Below are positions 1-8,031 of a stretch of DNA of 59,159 nt, piece after piece. The stretch covers positions 1 to 59,159 of the forward strand of contig NZ_SSON01000031.1 of NCBI RefSeq assembly GCF_029871245.1, given 5' to 3'. Numbering within the stretch: position 1 is the first letter of the stretch; the number at the start of each line of letters is the position of its first letter. A program made the translations under genes and the position numbers. Source of the DNA: Pseudomonas sp. BN102 (GTDB taxonomy: Bacteria > Pseudomonadota > Gammaproteobacteria > Pseudomonadales > Pseudomonadaceae). Below the pieces are notes generated by a model that saw only the letters and a list, made by a program, of their open reading frames with translations, searched no databases and was not told the DNA's origin.

Positions 1-60
<60 letters not shown>

Positions 61-123
61 AATCGATGCCTCGCGCATCACTCAGGGCCAGCCCAAGTGC
101 TGCTCCTGCTGTTCGAAGGTTCT

Positions 124-199
124 GTCCCCTTCGTCTAGTGGCCTAGGACACCGCCCTTTCACGGCGGTAACAGGGGTTCGAGTCCCCTAGGGGACGCCA
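124..199 (+). tRNA. tRNA-Glu(TTC)
   Basis: A complete 76-base tRNA with acceptor stem GTCCCCT/AGGGGAC, anticodon stem CCGCC/GGCGG around loop CTTTCAC (anticodon TTC), the T-arm GGTTCGAGTCC and an encoded CCA. It lies 63 bases after the tRNA-Ala and is probably in the same transcript. Confidence 0.97.
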
Positions 200-210
200 C
201 TTTCCGATTT

Positions 211-229
211 CCCGCACTGCGGGCTTTTC
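211..229 (+). terminator. Short hairpin after tRNA-Glu
   Basis: The stem CCCGC/GCGGG with a 3-base loop (ACT) is followed by CTTTTC. It is the first of two hairpins in tandem behind the tRNA operon. Confidence 0.7.
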
Positions 230-231
230 AA

Positions 232-266
232 GGGTCATTCCTGTTTGGGATGGCCCTTTTGTTTTT
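232..266 (+). terminator. Rho-independent terminator of the tRNA operon
   Basis: A 10-bp stem (GGGTCATTCC with GGGATGGCCC, two G-U pairs) with loop TGTTT is followed by TTTTGTTTTT. This is a classical intrinsic terminator for the tRNA-Ala/tRNA-Glu transcript. Confidence 0.88.
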
Positions 267-373
267 CTGGCCTCCCAAAACCCTCAGAGCCGTGCCGACG
301 AACGGAGCAAGGAACGCCTTGCCAATTTGTATTACGCAAATAATATTATGACTGTAATTAAAAGGAGGCCGTG

Positions 374-913
374 ATGAGCGACAAGAAAGCCCAGACCCGC
401 GAACGCATTCTTCAGGCCGCCGCCTCGGCCATGCTGCAGGGCGGCCCCCAGGAGCCGGGGGTGGCCGATGTAATGGGCGCCGCCGGGCTCACGGTGGGCG
501 GCTTCTATGCCCACTTCGCCAGCAAGGACGCACTGATGCTGGAAGTCTTCGAACAATTGCTGCGCAAGCGCCGGGAGCTGATGGCCCAGGTCGACCGGAC
601 CCTGCCCGGCGTGGAGCGCCGCGCCCTGGCCGCCGGCTTCTACCTGTCGCGCAAGCACCGCGACTCCACCCGTTCCGGCTGCCCGCTGCCGAGCTCCCTC
701 GGGGCGCTGCCGCAATTGCCGGACGCCTATCAGACCATCCTGGCGGAGCACCTGGAACTGATGAGTGCCGAGATGAGCGAAAACCCCGAGGAGGCCGACA
801 AGGCGCTCGCCGACCTTGTCCTGATGGTGGGTGGACTGGCCCTGGCGCGGGCGTTGGGCCCCTGCGACCTGTCCGACCGAGTACTGCGTGCCGCCAAGTC
901 TGCGGTGATCTGA
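374..913 (+). CDS. TetR/AcrR-family transcriptional repressor
   Basis: A 179-residue TetR-type regulator. The N-terminal helix-turn-helix is recognisable from TRERILQAA, GAAGLTVGGFYAHFASKDAL and the following Leu-rich helix. The C-terminal two thirds would be the ligand-binding and dimerisation domain. A strong ribosome site (AAGGAGG) sits five to six bases before ATG 374; a GTG at 371 is too close to it. The alpha/beta hydrolase starts 11 bases after the stop, so the two are probably co-transcribed and the repressor may control that hydrolase. The ligand is unknown. Confidence 0.85.
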   Translation: MSDKKAQTRERILQAAASAMLQGGPQEPGVADVMGAAGLTVGGFYAHFASKDALMLEVFEQLLRKRRELMAQVDRTLPGVERRALAAGFYLSRKHRDSTRSGCPLPSSLGALPQLPDAYQTILAEHLELMSAEMSENPEEADKALADLVLMVGGLALARALGPCDLSDRVLRAAKSAVI

Positions 914-924
914 GGAGTCGAACG

Positions 925-1773
925 ATGAACCACCTGAGCCTGATTCGCGGATTCCACGCCACCATGGGCCGTCTGGCGCCGAAGACCATCGCCCGCCGCA
1001 TGCGCCGCCAGTTCATGACACCGCGCAACCAGCCGCCGCGGGACTGGGAGATGCCGCTGCTCGGCAGCGCCGAGCGCATCACTCTGCGCTTCGGCCTGTC
1101 CGCCCTGCGCTGGGGCAGCGGCCCCACGGTGCTGTTGATGCACGGCTGGGAAGGGCGGCCGACCCAGTTCGCCAGCCTGATCGAGGCCCTGGTCGCTGCC
1201 GGCTATGGCGTGGTGGCGCTGGATGGCCCCGCCCACGGACGTTCGCCGGGGCGTGAAGCCAGTGTGGTGCTCTTCGCCCGTGCCTTGCTGGAGGCTGCCG
1301 GCGAATTGCCGCCACTGCATGCGGTGATCGGCCACTCCATGGGCGGTGCCAGCGCGCTGCTGGCCAGCCAGATGGGCCTGCGCGCCAAGGCACTCGTGAG
1401 CATTTCCGCGCCCAGTCGCATCCTCGGGCCGCTGCGTGGCTTCGCCAATTACATGGGCCTGCCACCGAAGGCGCGGGCACATTTCGTCCACCAGGTGGAA
1501 ACCCATGCCGGGATGCCGGCGGCACACCTCGATGTGAAATGCTACCAGTTGGATATCCCCGGCCTTGTGGTGCATGCCAAGGACGATCCGGTGGTGCCGG
1601 CGAGCGAGGCAGAGGTGATTCACGACGCCTGGTTCGACAGCCAGCTGTTGCGCCTGGAGCGGGGCGGCCACCAGCGCCTGCTGGCCGATCCGCGGCTGAT
1701 CGGCGCGGTGGTTGGGTTGCTGGAGGAGCTTCGCGAAACCCAGGCGAGTGGCGTGGCCGCCGCGCAATGCTAG
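925..1773 (+). CDS. Alpha/beta-hydrolase fold protein (esterase-like)
   Basis: A 282-residue cytoplasmic alpha/beta hydrolase. The oxyanion region shows LMHGWEG near residue 72. The nucleophile elbow GHSMGG puts the serine at about residue 138. An acid appears in AKDDPVV near residue 220 and the histidine in GGHQRLL at about residue 249, so the triad looks complete. No signal peptide is seen. The ribosome site GAGGAG precedes ATG 925. It lies directly behind a TetR gene. The sequence does not show the substrate; small ester or peptide hydrolysis is a family-level guess. Confidence 0.85.
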   Translation: MNHLSLIRGFHATMGRLAPKTIARRMRRQFMTPRNQPPRDWEMPLLGSAERITLRFGLSALRWGSGPTVLLMHGWEGRPTQFASLIEALVAAGYGVVALDGPAHGRSPGREASVVLFARALLEAAGELPPLHAVIGHSMGGASALLASQMGLRAKALVSISAPSRILGPLRGFANYMGLPPKARAHFVHQVETHAGMPAAHLDVKCYQLDIPGLVVHAKDDPVVPASEAEVIHDAWFDSQLLRLERGGHQRLLADPRLIGAVVGLLEELRETQASGVAAAQC

Positions 1774-1889
1774 AACCCGTGCGCGGGGCTGGCAGGTGAC
1801 CCGCCGTCAGTGCTCTACTTCCAAGGTTCGCCGGCCCGGCATGGTGGGATCTGACACGGGCCTGGGAACTTTGCAATGGGAGAACAGAC

Positions 1890-2540
1890 ATGAGCCTGAC
1901 GATGGATGTGGTGCTGCAGCGGGCGCGACCGGTTCTGCCCGTGCTGGTGATCGAGGATACCGGGCTGGCCCTGGACCTAGCGGGGGCACTGCGTGCCGGC
2001 GGCGTCGAAGTGCTGGAGGTGACCCTGCGCACGCCGCGGGCGCTGGATGCGCTGGCGGCGATCCGCAAGGAATTCCCCGACCTGCTGGTGGGGGCGGGCA
2101 CCTTGATCCACACCGAACAATTCCTGGAGGCGCGCGACGCCGGGGCGCATTTCGCCGTCAGCCCCGGCTGCACCGAGCGCCTCGCCGCGGCCGCCGAGGA
2201 TTCCGGCCTGCCTTATCTGCCCGGCGTGATGACGCCCTCCGAAGTCTTGCTGGCGCTGGAGTACGGCTACCGCTCGTTGAAACTGTTCCCGGCCAATGGC
2301 AATGCCAGCGTGAAAATGCTGAAAAGCTTCAAGGGGCCTTTCACCGGCATCCGCTTCTGCCCCACGGGCGGGATAACCCCGGACAACCTGCTGACCTTCC
2401 TGGGGTTGCCCAATGTGGCCTGCGTTGGCGGCACCTGGATCGCACCGTCGAACCTGATCCGCGCCCGCGCCTGGGACCAGATCACCCAACTCGCCAGCGA
2501 AGCCCGCGAACTGGCCTCCAGCCTGGAGCTCCACCCATGA
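1890..2540 (+). CDS. eda: 2-dehydro-3-deoxy-phosphogluconate (KDPG) aldolase
   Basis: A 216-residue class I aldolase that cleaves KDPG to pyruvate and glyceraldehyde-3-phosphate, the last step of the Entner-Doudoroff pathway. The Schiff-base lysine is in SLKLFPA at about residue 131. The active-site Glu and Arg are in LEVTLRT (about 43 and 47), and GAGTLI and SPGCT follow as in the family. The length is normal and GGGAGA precedes the start. The stop overlaps the start of the following thioesterase (ATGA), indicating translational coupling. No zwf or pgl gene is adjacent, so this eda stands apart from the usual hex cluster genes. Confidence 0.93.
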   Translation: MSLTMDVVLQRARPVLPVLVIEDTGLALDLAGALRAGGVEVLEVTLRTPRALDALAAIRKEFPDLLVGAGTLIHTEQFLEARDAGAHFAVSPGCTERLAAAAEDSGLPYLPGVMTPSEVLLALEYGYRSLKLFPANGNASVKMLKSFKGPFTGIRFCPTGGITPDNLLTFLGLPNVACVGGTWIAPSNLIRARAWDQITQLASEARELASSLELHP

Positions 2541-2986
2541 ACTGGGACATGCCCAACCCCTTCGTCATCGATATCAAGGTCGCTGCCGACGACATAGATG
2601 GCCTCGGCCATGCCAACAACGCGGTCTACGTCAGCTGGCTGGAGCGCTGCGCCTGGCGCCATTCCCAGAACCTGGGCCTGGACCTGGCCGAATACCGGCG
2701 GCTGGATCGCGCGATGGCGGTCCTGCGCCACGAGATCGACTACCTGGCCGCCGCCTACGAGGACCAGGAACTGCAGATGGCCACCTGGATCGTGGAGTCG
2801 GACCATCGCCTGAAGATGGATCGGCGCTTCCAGCTGGTGCGTCCGGAAGACGGCTCCACTCTGTTGCGGGCCAGGACCACTTTCGTCTGCATCGAACTCT
2901 CCAGCGGCAAGCCCAAGCGCATGCCGGAGGAGTTCGTCGAGGGTTATGGTCGCGCGCTGCAGCCGCCATTCCCGATGGAGCTTTGA
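2537..2986 (+). CDS. Hotdog-fold acyl-CoA thioesterase (4HBT/YbgC type)
   Basis: A 149-residue single-domain hotdog protein. The N-terminal pattern VAADDIDGLGHANNAVY carries the catalytic Asp (about residue 21) of the 4-hydroxybenzoyl-CoA thioesterase family, followed by the long helix WLERCAWRH. It should hydrolyse a short-chain or aromatic acyl-CoA in the cytoplasm. The start ATG overlaps the eda stop by four bases, so it depends on eda translation. The reading frame is open far upstream, but the upstream part runs antiparallel to eda codon structure and is not protein-like. The substrate is not predictable. Confidence 0.85.
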   Translation: MNWDMPNPFVIDIKVAADDIDGLGHANNAVYVSWLERCAWRHSQNLGLDLAEYRRLDRAMAVLRHEIDYLAAAYEDQELQMATWIVESDHRLKMDRRFQLVRPEDGSTLLRARTTFVCIELSSGKPKRMPEEFVEGYGRALQPPFPMEL

Positions 2987-2989
2987 GGG

Positions 2990-3379
2990 TCAATCCGCCG
3001 CCGGCGCGAGGAATACCTCGTGCTGGTTCTGCACGATGCGCAGGTGGCGAACTTCGCCGGGCTGGATGATCGCCGACTGCGGGCCGCCGGTGGCCTTGTC
3101 GCAATAGCCGGAGCCGTTCTGGGCCACCCGCACGGCGATTTCCCCGGCGGGCACCGGGATGCTCACCGACTGGCCCGGCGCTATCTGCGCCACCAGCTCG
3201 TTCTGTACATACAGTTCGATGTCGCAGGCGTTCGCTGCATTCTCGTCGCGGCTGACCAGCAGTTCGCCAAGGGCGTCCGGCGCCGACTGCGACGGGGGCG
3301 AAAGGATCGCCTCGCTGGCGGCGAACACCGCGGTGGTCGCCAGCATAAGGGCGGCAAGGACGGGGACGAGCGAGTTCAT
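2990..3379 (-). CDS. Small exported protein of unknown function
   Basis: A 129-residue protein with a signal peptide (MNSLVPVLAALMLATTAVFA, cleavage near AA-SEA). The mature part has two cysteines (ACDIEL and GYCDKA) that could form a disulfide and is rich in short beta-like segments. I chose ATG 3379 because AGGAGAA lies just upstream and the signal peptide begins there; the frame continues upstream without an RBS. It is convergent with the thioesterase (3-base gap) and divergent from dusC. I do not recognise a named family. Confidence 0.75.
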   Translation of the reverse strand: MNSLVPVLAALMLATTAVFAASEAILSPPSQSAPDALGELLVSRDENAANACDIELYVQNELVAQIAPGQSVSIPVPAGEIAVRVAQNGSGYCDKATGGPQSAIIQPGEVRHLRIVQNQHEVFLAPAAD

Positions 3380-3505
3380 CCTGGCAGTTCTCCTGCGTCG
3401 AGCGGGTGAAAATTCGACCATCAGTCCAGCCGGATGCTCCCCGGGATACTCGCCGTCCGTCTTGCTGCGTAAACTACGCGCCTTTTTCCTGTGAGCCTGT
3501 CATCC

Positions 3506-4480
3506 ATGCAAATCGCCCTGGCACCCATGGAGGGGCTGGTCGACGAGATCCTCCGCGATGTGCTGACCCGTGTCGGTGGCATCGACTGGTGCGTGACCGA
3601 ATTCATCCGGGTCTGCGACCGCCTGCTGGCGGCCAGCACCTTCGAGAAACTGGCCCCCGAGCTGGCGCAGGGCGCGCGCACCCGCGTCGGCACGCCCATG
3701 CGTGTGCAGCTGCTGGGCTCCGACCCGGTCTGCCTGGCGGAGAACGCGGCGTTCGCCTGCGAGCTGGGCGCGCCGGTGATCGACCTCAATTTCGGCTGCC
3801 CCGCCAAGACGGTGAACAAGTCCCGTGGTGGTGCGGTGCTGCTCAAGGAGCCTGAACTGCTCCACGCTATCGTTCGCGAGGTACGCCGTGCTGTGCCGGC
3901 GGCCATTCCGGTGACGGCGAAGATGCGCCTCGGCTTCGACAGTCCGGACGGCGCGCTCGATTGCGCCCGGGCGCTGGCCGAAGGCGGCGCCGAGCAGATA
4001 GTGGTGCACGCGCGGACCAAGGCCGAGGGCTACAAGCCGCCGGCGCACTGGGAGTGGGTGGCGCGAGTGCAGGAAGCGGTCAAGGTGCCGGTGTTCGCCA
4101 ATGGCGAGGTCTGGACCCTGGACGACTGGCGGCGCTGCCGCGAAGTGAGCGGGGTGGAGGACATCATGCTCGGCCGCGGCCTGGTGTCGCGCCCTGACCT
4201 GGCACGGCAGATCTCCGCCGCGCGTGCGGGTCGGCCGGTGGTGGAAATGAGCTGGTACGAATTGCAACCGCTATTGCAGGACTTCTGGCGCCAGGCCCGG
4301 CGCAAGTTGGCGCCGCGCTATGCACCGGGGCGCCTCAAGCAGTGGCTGGGCATGCTCACTCGCGGCTATCCGGAGGCCGTGGTGCTGTTCGCCGAGGTTC
4401 GTCGTGAGAACGACTGCGCGCGAATCGATGCACTGCTTGGTGCTCCCAGTCTGGAAGAGGCCTGGGCCGAGGCGGTCTGA
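3506..4480 (+). CDS. dusC: tRNA-dihydrouridine(16) synthase DusC
   Basis: A 324-residue flavoenzyme that reduces U16 of tRNAs to dihydrouridine using NADPH and FMN. It begins with the family signature LAPMEGLVD, and the catalytic cysteine is in [10 protein letters not shown] at about residue 98, the same number as in E. coli DusC. The FMN-binding segments VVHARTK, FANGEV and IMLGRG are present in order, and the C-terminal helical domain includes [12 protein letters not shown] 3506 aligns with the E. coli start; a GTG at 3491 is possible but unneeded. It is monocistronic. Confidence 0.95.
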   Translation: MQIALAPMEGLVDEILRDVLTRVGGIDWCVTEFIRVCDRLLAASTFEKLAPELAQGARTRVGTPMRVQLLGSDPVCLAENAAFACELGAPVIDLNFGCPAKTVNKSRGGAVLLKEPELLHAIVREVRRAVPAAIPVTAKMRLGFDSPDGALDCARALAEGGAEQIVVHARTKAEGYKPPAHWEWVARVQEAVKVPVFANGEVWTLDDWRRCREVSGVEDIMLGRGLVSRPDLARQISAARAGRPVVEMSWYELQPLLQDFWRQARRKLAPRYAPGRLKQWLGMLTRGYPEAVVLFAEVRRENDCARIDALLGAPSLEEAWAEAV

Positions 4481-4526
4481 GGCGCAGAGGGTGGTAGAGG
4501 CACCGGGCTGCGGTCTGGTGAGGTAG

Positions 4527-4543
4527 GGTGCGCCGCGCGCACC
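4527..4543. repeat. Short palindromic element between convergent genes
   Basis: GGTGCGC-CGC-GCGCACC (7-bp arms) lies behind GTAG between dusC and the Ada pair. It looks like one half of a Pseudomonas repeat that begins GTAGGGTGCG. It could act as a bidirectional transcription stop, but no T-run is present. Confidence 0.5.
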
Positions 4544-4581
4544 GGCCCTTGGCGGCGGCAGGCCCTGGTCGCGTTCGGGGA

Positions 4582-4839
4582 TTACCGGCGCAGCGCTTTC
4601 CAGCGCAGGTAGTCCTCCGTCATGCAACGTGCGCAAGGCCGGTACCCTGCCGCCCAGGCCGTGGCTTCGTCGAGGAAGAACACCCGCTCCTTCACATAGC
4701 CGCCCCGCGCAATGGCGCGCAGGGCAGTGGGACAGTCGAGTCGGCCATAGACGCCTGTTCTCCGGTGCCCGCCAAGGGTGCCAGGCACGGCGCTCTGATA
4801 GGGTCCACCGTCCATCCCCAGCAGCGTCCAGCGCCTCAC
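4582..4839 (-). CDS. Small stand-alone Ada-type zinc-binding domain protein
   Basis: An 85-residue protein made only of an Ada metal-binding-like domain. Three cysteines fit zinc ligands: Cys36 (LDCPTA) and the pair Cys69/Cys72 (YRPCARC). The position that carries the methyl-accepting cysteine in E. coli Ada (Cys38) is glycine here (VYGRLDC). GTG 4839 overlaps the TGA of the preceding ada gene (GTGA), a coupling arrangement; ATG 4815 is an alternative start without a clear RBS. Related small proteins occur in other gammaproteobacteria, to my knowledge without an assigned function. Without the acceptor cysteine, direct phosphotriester repair is unlikely. Confidence 0.75.
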   Translation of the reverse strand: MRRWTLLGMDGGPYQSAVPGTLGGHRRTGVYGRLDCPTALRAIARGGYVKERVFFLDEATAWAAGYRPCARCMTEDYLRWKALRR

Positions 4840-5927
4840 CCCTCGGCCTCGCGCTCCAGCAGGCGGCGCTTGCGTTCCACGCCCCAGCGATAGCCGGAGA
4901 GGTTGCCGTCGCTGCGTACCACCCGGTGACAGGGTATCGCCACCGCCAGGCTGTTGGCCGCGCAGGCCTTGGCCACGGCGCGCACGGCGCGGGGCGAGCC
5001 GATGCGTTCGGCGATTTCCGCATAGCTGGCGGTGCTGCCCGGCGGTATCTCCCGCAGGGCCTGCCAAACCCGCTCCTGGAAGGCCGTGCCGCGCACATCC
5101 AGGGGCAGGTCCAGGCCCAGGTTGGGCGCCTCGATGAAGCCCACCACCTTGGCCACCAGTTGCTCGAACTCGCTGTCGCCGCCGATCAGCCGGGCGCGGG
5201 GGAACTTGTCCTGCAGGTCGCGCAGCAGCGCGTCCGGGTCGTCACCGAGGAGGATGGCGCAGACGCCTATGCCACTCTGCGCCACCAGGAAGTGCCCCAA
5301 CGAGCATTCCCCCAGGGCGAAGCGAATCTCGGTATTGGTGCCGCCGGCGCGGTAGTCGGCGGGCTTCATCCCCAGCACCTGGGTGGAGGCGGCGTAGAAA
5401 CGGCTGTTGGAGTTGAAGCCGGCGTCGTAGAGCACCTCGGTCACCGAGGCGCCCGGGCCGAGCTGGTCGCGTACGCGCCGGGCCCGCTTGGCCAGGGCGT
5501 AGGCCTTTGGCGTGAGCCCGGTAACGGCCTTGAACACCCGGTGGAAGTGCGAGGGGCTCATGCCCGCCGCATCGGCCAGGGAGTCCAGGCCGGGGGCGTC
5601 CTCGGCTGACTCGATCTGCCGGCAGGCGGCGGAGACCAGCGCCGCATGCTGTGCGGCGACGCTGGTCATATCGGCGGCGGCGCGGCGGCTGGGGCGGTAG
5701 CCGGCGGCCTCGGCTTGCTCGGCGCTGTCGAAGAACTCCACGTTCTCCGGGCGCGGCAGACGGGTCGGGCTGCTCGGCCGGCAGTAGACGCCGGTGGTCT
5801 TCACCGCATAGACGAACTGCCGGTCCGCGGCCGGGTCGCGCGACTGTACCGCGGCCCAGCGCGGGTCCTGTTCGGTGGCGATCTTGGCTGAAGGCTTCAT
5901 GGGCTCATCCGCGTGCTGTTCGGTCAT
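4836..5927 (-). CDS. ada: Ada-like AraC regulator / O6-methylguanine-DNA methyltransferase
   Basis: About 363 residues in three parts. Part one is an N-terminal Ada zinc-domain remnant (to about 90). Part two is an AraC helix-turn-helix (about 100-190, GMSPSHFHRVFKAVTG, GFNSNSRFYA). Part three is a C-terminal methyltransferase with active site IPCHRVV, which removes methyl groups from O6-methylguanine. Of the four zinc cysteines of E. coli Ada, only the acceptor remains (Cys49 in VYCRPSS). The other three are Ser53, Ser80 and Ala83, at exactly conserved spacing (4, 27, 3). Phosphotriester sensing through zinc is therefore doubtful. ATG 5927 gives an N-terminus slightly longer than E. coli Ada; ATG 5900 is possible. 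It is divergent from a methyltransferase gene. Confidence 0.88.
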   Translation of the reverse strand: MTEQHADEPMKPSAKIATEQDPRWAAVQSRDPAADRQFVYAVKTTGVYCRPSSPTRLPRPENVEFFDSAEQAEAAGYRPSRRAAADMTSVAAQHAALVSAACRQIESAEDAPGLDSLADAAGMSPSHFHRVFKAVTGLTPKAYALAKRARRVRDQLGPGASVTEVLYDAGFNSNSRFYAASTQVLGMKPADYRAGGTNTEIRFALGECSLGHFLVAQSGIGVCAILLGDDPDALLRDLQDKFPRARLIGGDSEFEQLVAKVVGFIEAPNLGLDLPLDVRGTAFQERVWQALREIPPGSTASYAEIAERIGSPRAVRAVAKACAANSLAVAIPCHRVVRSDGNLSGYRWGVERKRRLLEREAEG

Positions 5928-6065
5928 GGCAAAGAGTATGCGGCGAATGGCGGTCCCGCATCCCGGCTCTTGCGCTCGAATTCGGCGGCATGGAGCGGGG
6001 CGGTCCAGCCGGGCTGCGGAGGCGGTAGAATCTTCCATCTCCTCCCACCTGTGTCCGAGTCGAAG

Positions 6066-6695
6066 ATGCCCTTGCGCCCCGAAGACCTCGCCAGCATCAC
6101 CGCCACCACCCTGGACGACTACAACCGCAATGCCGAGGGTTTTCGCGAGGGGACTCGCGACCACGACGTGAGCCAGAACATCCAGGCCCTGCTGCGGCAT
6201 ATCCGAGGCAGCGCGCCCTTCACCATCCTCGACTTCGGTTGCGGGCCGGGGCGTGACCTGCGCTCGTTCATCCGCCTGGGGCACCGCGCCATCGGCCTCG
6301 ACGGTGCGGAAAGCTTCGTCGCCATGGCGCGGGCAGACTCGGGTTGCGAGGTATGGCACCAGGATTTCCTCGCCCTTGACCTCCCCGCCGAGCGCTTCGA
6401 CGGCATTTTCGCCAACGCCAGCCTGTTCCACGTCCCGCGCCAGGAACTGCCCCGCGTCCTGCGCCAACTCCGTGCCGCCCTGAAGCCCGGCGGTGTGCTC
6501 TTCAGCTCCAACCCGCGCGGCGGCAATGATGAAGGCTGGAGCGGCAACCGCTATGGCGCCTGGCACGACTACGAATCCTGGAAAGCGCTGCTGGAGTACG
6601 CCGGCTTCGAAGCTCTGGAGCATTACTACCGTCCCGCGGGGCTGCCGAGGGAGCAACAGCCCTGGTTGGCGAGTGTGTGGCGCAAGCCTGAGTAA
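6066..6695 (+). CDS. Class I SAM-dependent methyltransferase
   Basis: A 209-residue Rossmann-type methyltransferase. Motif I is ILDFGCGPGRDL (about 54-65), followed by the acidic motif II region (IGLDGAE) and a motif IV-like FDGIFANASLFH. ATG 6066 gives a compact protein; the upstream in-frame extension overlaps the divergent ada promoter and is not credible. It is single, with a bidirectional terminator behind it. The acceptor substrate is unknown; the family includes small-molecule and tellurite-type methyltransferases. Confidence 0.83.
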   Translation: MPLRPEDLASITATTLDDYNRNAEGFREGTRDHDVSQNIQALLRHIRGSAPFTILDFGCGPGRDLRSFIRLGHRAIGLDGAESFVAMARADSGCEVWHQDFLALDLPAERFDGIFANASLFHVPRQELPRVLRQLRAALKPGGVLFSSNPRGGNDEGWSGNRYGAWHDYESWKALLEYAGFEALEHYYRPAGLPREQQPWLASVWRKPE

Positions 6696-6707
6696 GCCGG
6701 TGGGCGC

Positions 6708-6731
6708 GCTGTGGGGGCGATTTCCCACAGC
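6708..6731. repeat. Palindromic repeat unit (GTGGGGGCGATTT family)
   Basis: The arms GCTGTGGG and CCCACAGC are perfect complements with an 8-base loop. The core GTGGGGGCGATTT recurs at 13751 and 34261. It lies just after the methyltransferase stop. The following stretch (6750-6831) contains another family resembling the repeat at 9344-9413 (GTTGGGCTTCGC). Confidence 0.7.
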
Positions 6732-6840
6732 AGAGGGCTCACCAAGCCACCAATATGGGCTGCTCCTTGGTGTCCCGCATCGAAGGCGTTGGGCTTCGCC
6801 TTGCTCAGCCACAACCTACAGGAGCCAAGCCCGAAACGAG

Positions 6841-6872
6841 AAACGCCGCACCTTGTGAGCGCGGCGTTTTTT
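6841..6872. terminator. Bidirectional terminator
   Basis: AACGCCGC pairs with GCGGCGTT around an 11-base loop, with T6 on the plus side and AAA on the minus side. It separates the plus-strand methyltransferase from the minus-strand lipoprotein. Confidence 0.85.
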
Positions 6873-6931
6873 CTGCGGGGAAGAATGGGTCCCCACAGGG
6901 GATGGGCCGGGTAGGGCCATCCGGAAAGGGT

Positions 6932-7174
6932 TCAGCTCTTGCGCGGTATTTGCTTTGGCAGGTCTTTCCCGGCCTCGGGCACCTTGGGGTGGAGGATGGC
7001 CTGGCGCAGCTTTTCGTAGTCGTCGTATGGCAGGCCGCTGCGGCTGAGCATTTCCAGGGCGAACTGCTTCACCTCGGCGTCGGTATAGGGGCGTTGCTCG
7101 GGTTCGGGTTGGCTGACGCAGCCAGCGAGGATCAGTGCCATTACGGTCAGCGCAAGGATGTGTGCGTGCTTCAT
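6932..7174 (-). CDS. Small lipoprotein
   Basis: An 80-residue predicted lipoprotein. A short signal sequence ends in the lipobox LAGC (Cys about 19), with mature residues V-S-Q that favour the outer membrane rather than inner-membrane retention. The mature part is charged and helical (YTDAEVKQFALEMLSRSGLPYDDYEKLRQ is the longest conserved-looking segment, shown only in part). It stands alone between a terminator and the GntR gene. I know of no function. Confidence 0.75.
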   Translation of the reverse strand: MKHAHILALTVMALILAGCVSQPEPEQRPYTDAEVKQFALEMLSRSGLPYDDYEKLRQAILHPKVPEAGKDLPKQIPRKS

Positions 7175-7328
7175 GGGTGTCCCCGAGCGGTGTTGGTGAG
7201 TGCATGTAGGCTACCAACGCCCAGGGGCGGGAAAAAATCATCGCAGCTGATAATGACTATTTCGTTACCCGCAAGGATGCGCGGTTGCGGTGGGCGGATC
7301 GCACGGCTAATCTTCGGCTCCTTCTAAG

Positions 7329-7339
7329 TCATCCGATGA
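7329..7339. promoter_or_regulatory. Candidate GntR operator
   Basis: TCATC-C-GATGA is a perfect 5-bp inverted repeat five bases before the GntR start codon. An overlapping ATCC...GGAT pair follows. FadR-subfamily GntR proteins often bind short palindromes near their own start, so autorepression is a reasonable inference. Confidence 0.45.
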
Positions 7340-7343
7340 TTGG

Positions 7344-8003
7344 ATGTTTGCCATGCCTGCAGCTTCCCTCAAGCGTTCCCTGGTGGACATTGCCCTGGAG
7401 CAGATCCGCCGACGTATCGACGACGGCACCTGGCCCCTTGGCCAGCGCCTGCCGGCGGAACCCGAACTGGCCGAGATCATCGGCATCAGCCGCAACACGG
7501 TACGCGAGGCCGTGCGGGTGCTGACCTTTTCCGGCGTGCTGGAAGTGCGCCAGGGCGACGGCACCTATGTGCGTGCCTGCGCCGACCCCCTGGCGACCAT
7601 GCTCACCCTGGCCCGCAGTTCGGTGGAGCAGGCCCTGGAGGCGAGGGGGATGATCGAGATCGAGGCTTCGCGCCTGGCCGCCTTGCGCCGCACCGAGGAG
7701 GACCTGGCCGCCCTGCGCGTGGCCCTGGCCGCCTCCGCCGCGCGCTCCAGCTTTGATGACCTGGAGGACTACATCGTCCACGACCTGGCCTTTCACCAGC
7801 GCGTGGTAGACAGCGCCCACAACCCGGTGCTCAGCGAGCTCTACCGCTACTTCTCCCAGGTGATCCGCGTCGGCCTGGAACGCACCATCTCCGACCCCGA
7901 GCGGCCGCAGCCAAGTTTCGACCTGCACCGCCAACTGCTCGACGCCATTGAACGCCAGGACGCGGACGCCGCCGCGGCGGCCAATCGCGCACTGTTGATC
8001 TGA
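7344..8003 (+). CDS. GntR-family (FadR/FCD subfamily) regulator
   Basis: A 219-residue regulator. The winged helix at about 12-75 shows LPAEPELAEIIGISRNTVREAVRVL and the wing GVLEVRQGDGTYV. The C-terminal all-helical FCD domain carries metal/ligand-type Asp and His residues (DLAFHQRVV, HRQLLDAI). ATG 7344 and ATG 7353 are both possible; neither has a good RBS. The CynX-type transporter starts 28 bases after the stop, so the regulator probably controls its own operon in response to the transported acid. The effector is not known. Confidence 0.85.
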   Translation: MFAMPAASLKRSLVDIALEQIRRRIDDGTWPLGQRLPAEPELAEIIGISRNTVREAVRVLTFSGVLEVRQGDGTYVRACADPLATMLTLARSSVEQALEARGMIEIEASRLAALRRTEEDLAALRVALAASAARSSFDDLEDYIVHDLAFHQRVVDSAHNPVLSELYRYFSQVIRVGLERTISDPERPQPSFDLHRQLLDAIERQDADAAAAANRALLI

Positions 8004-8031
8004 TCTGCCCCTTCGTTACGGAACTGCCCCC

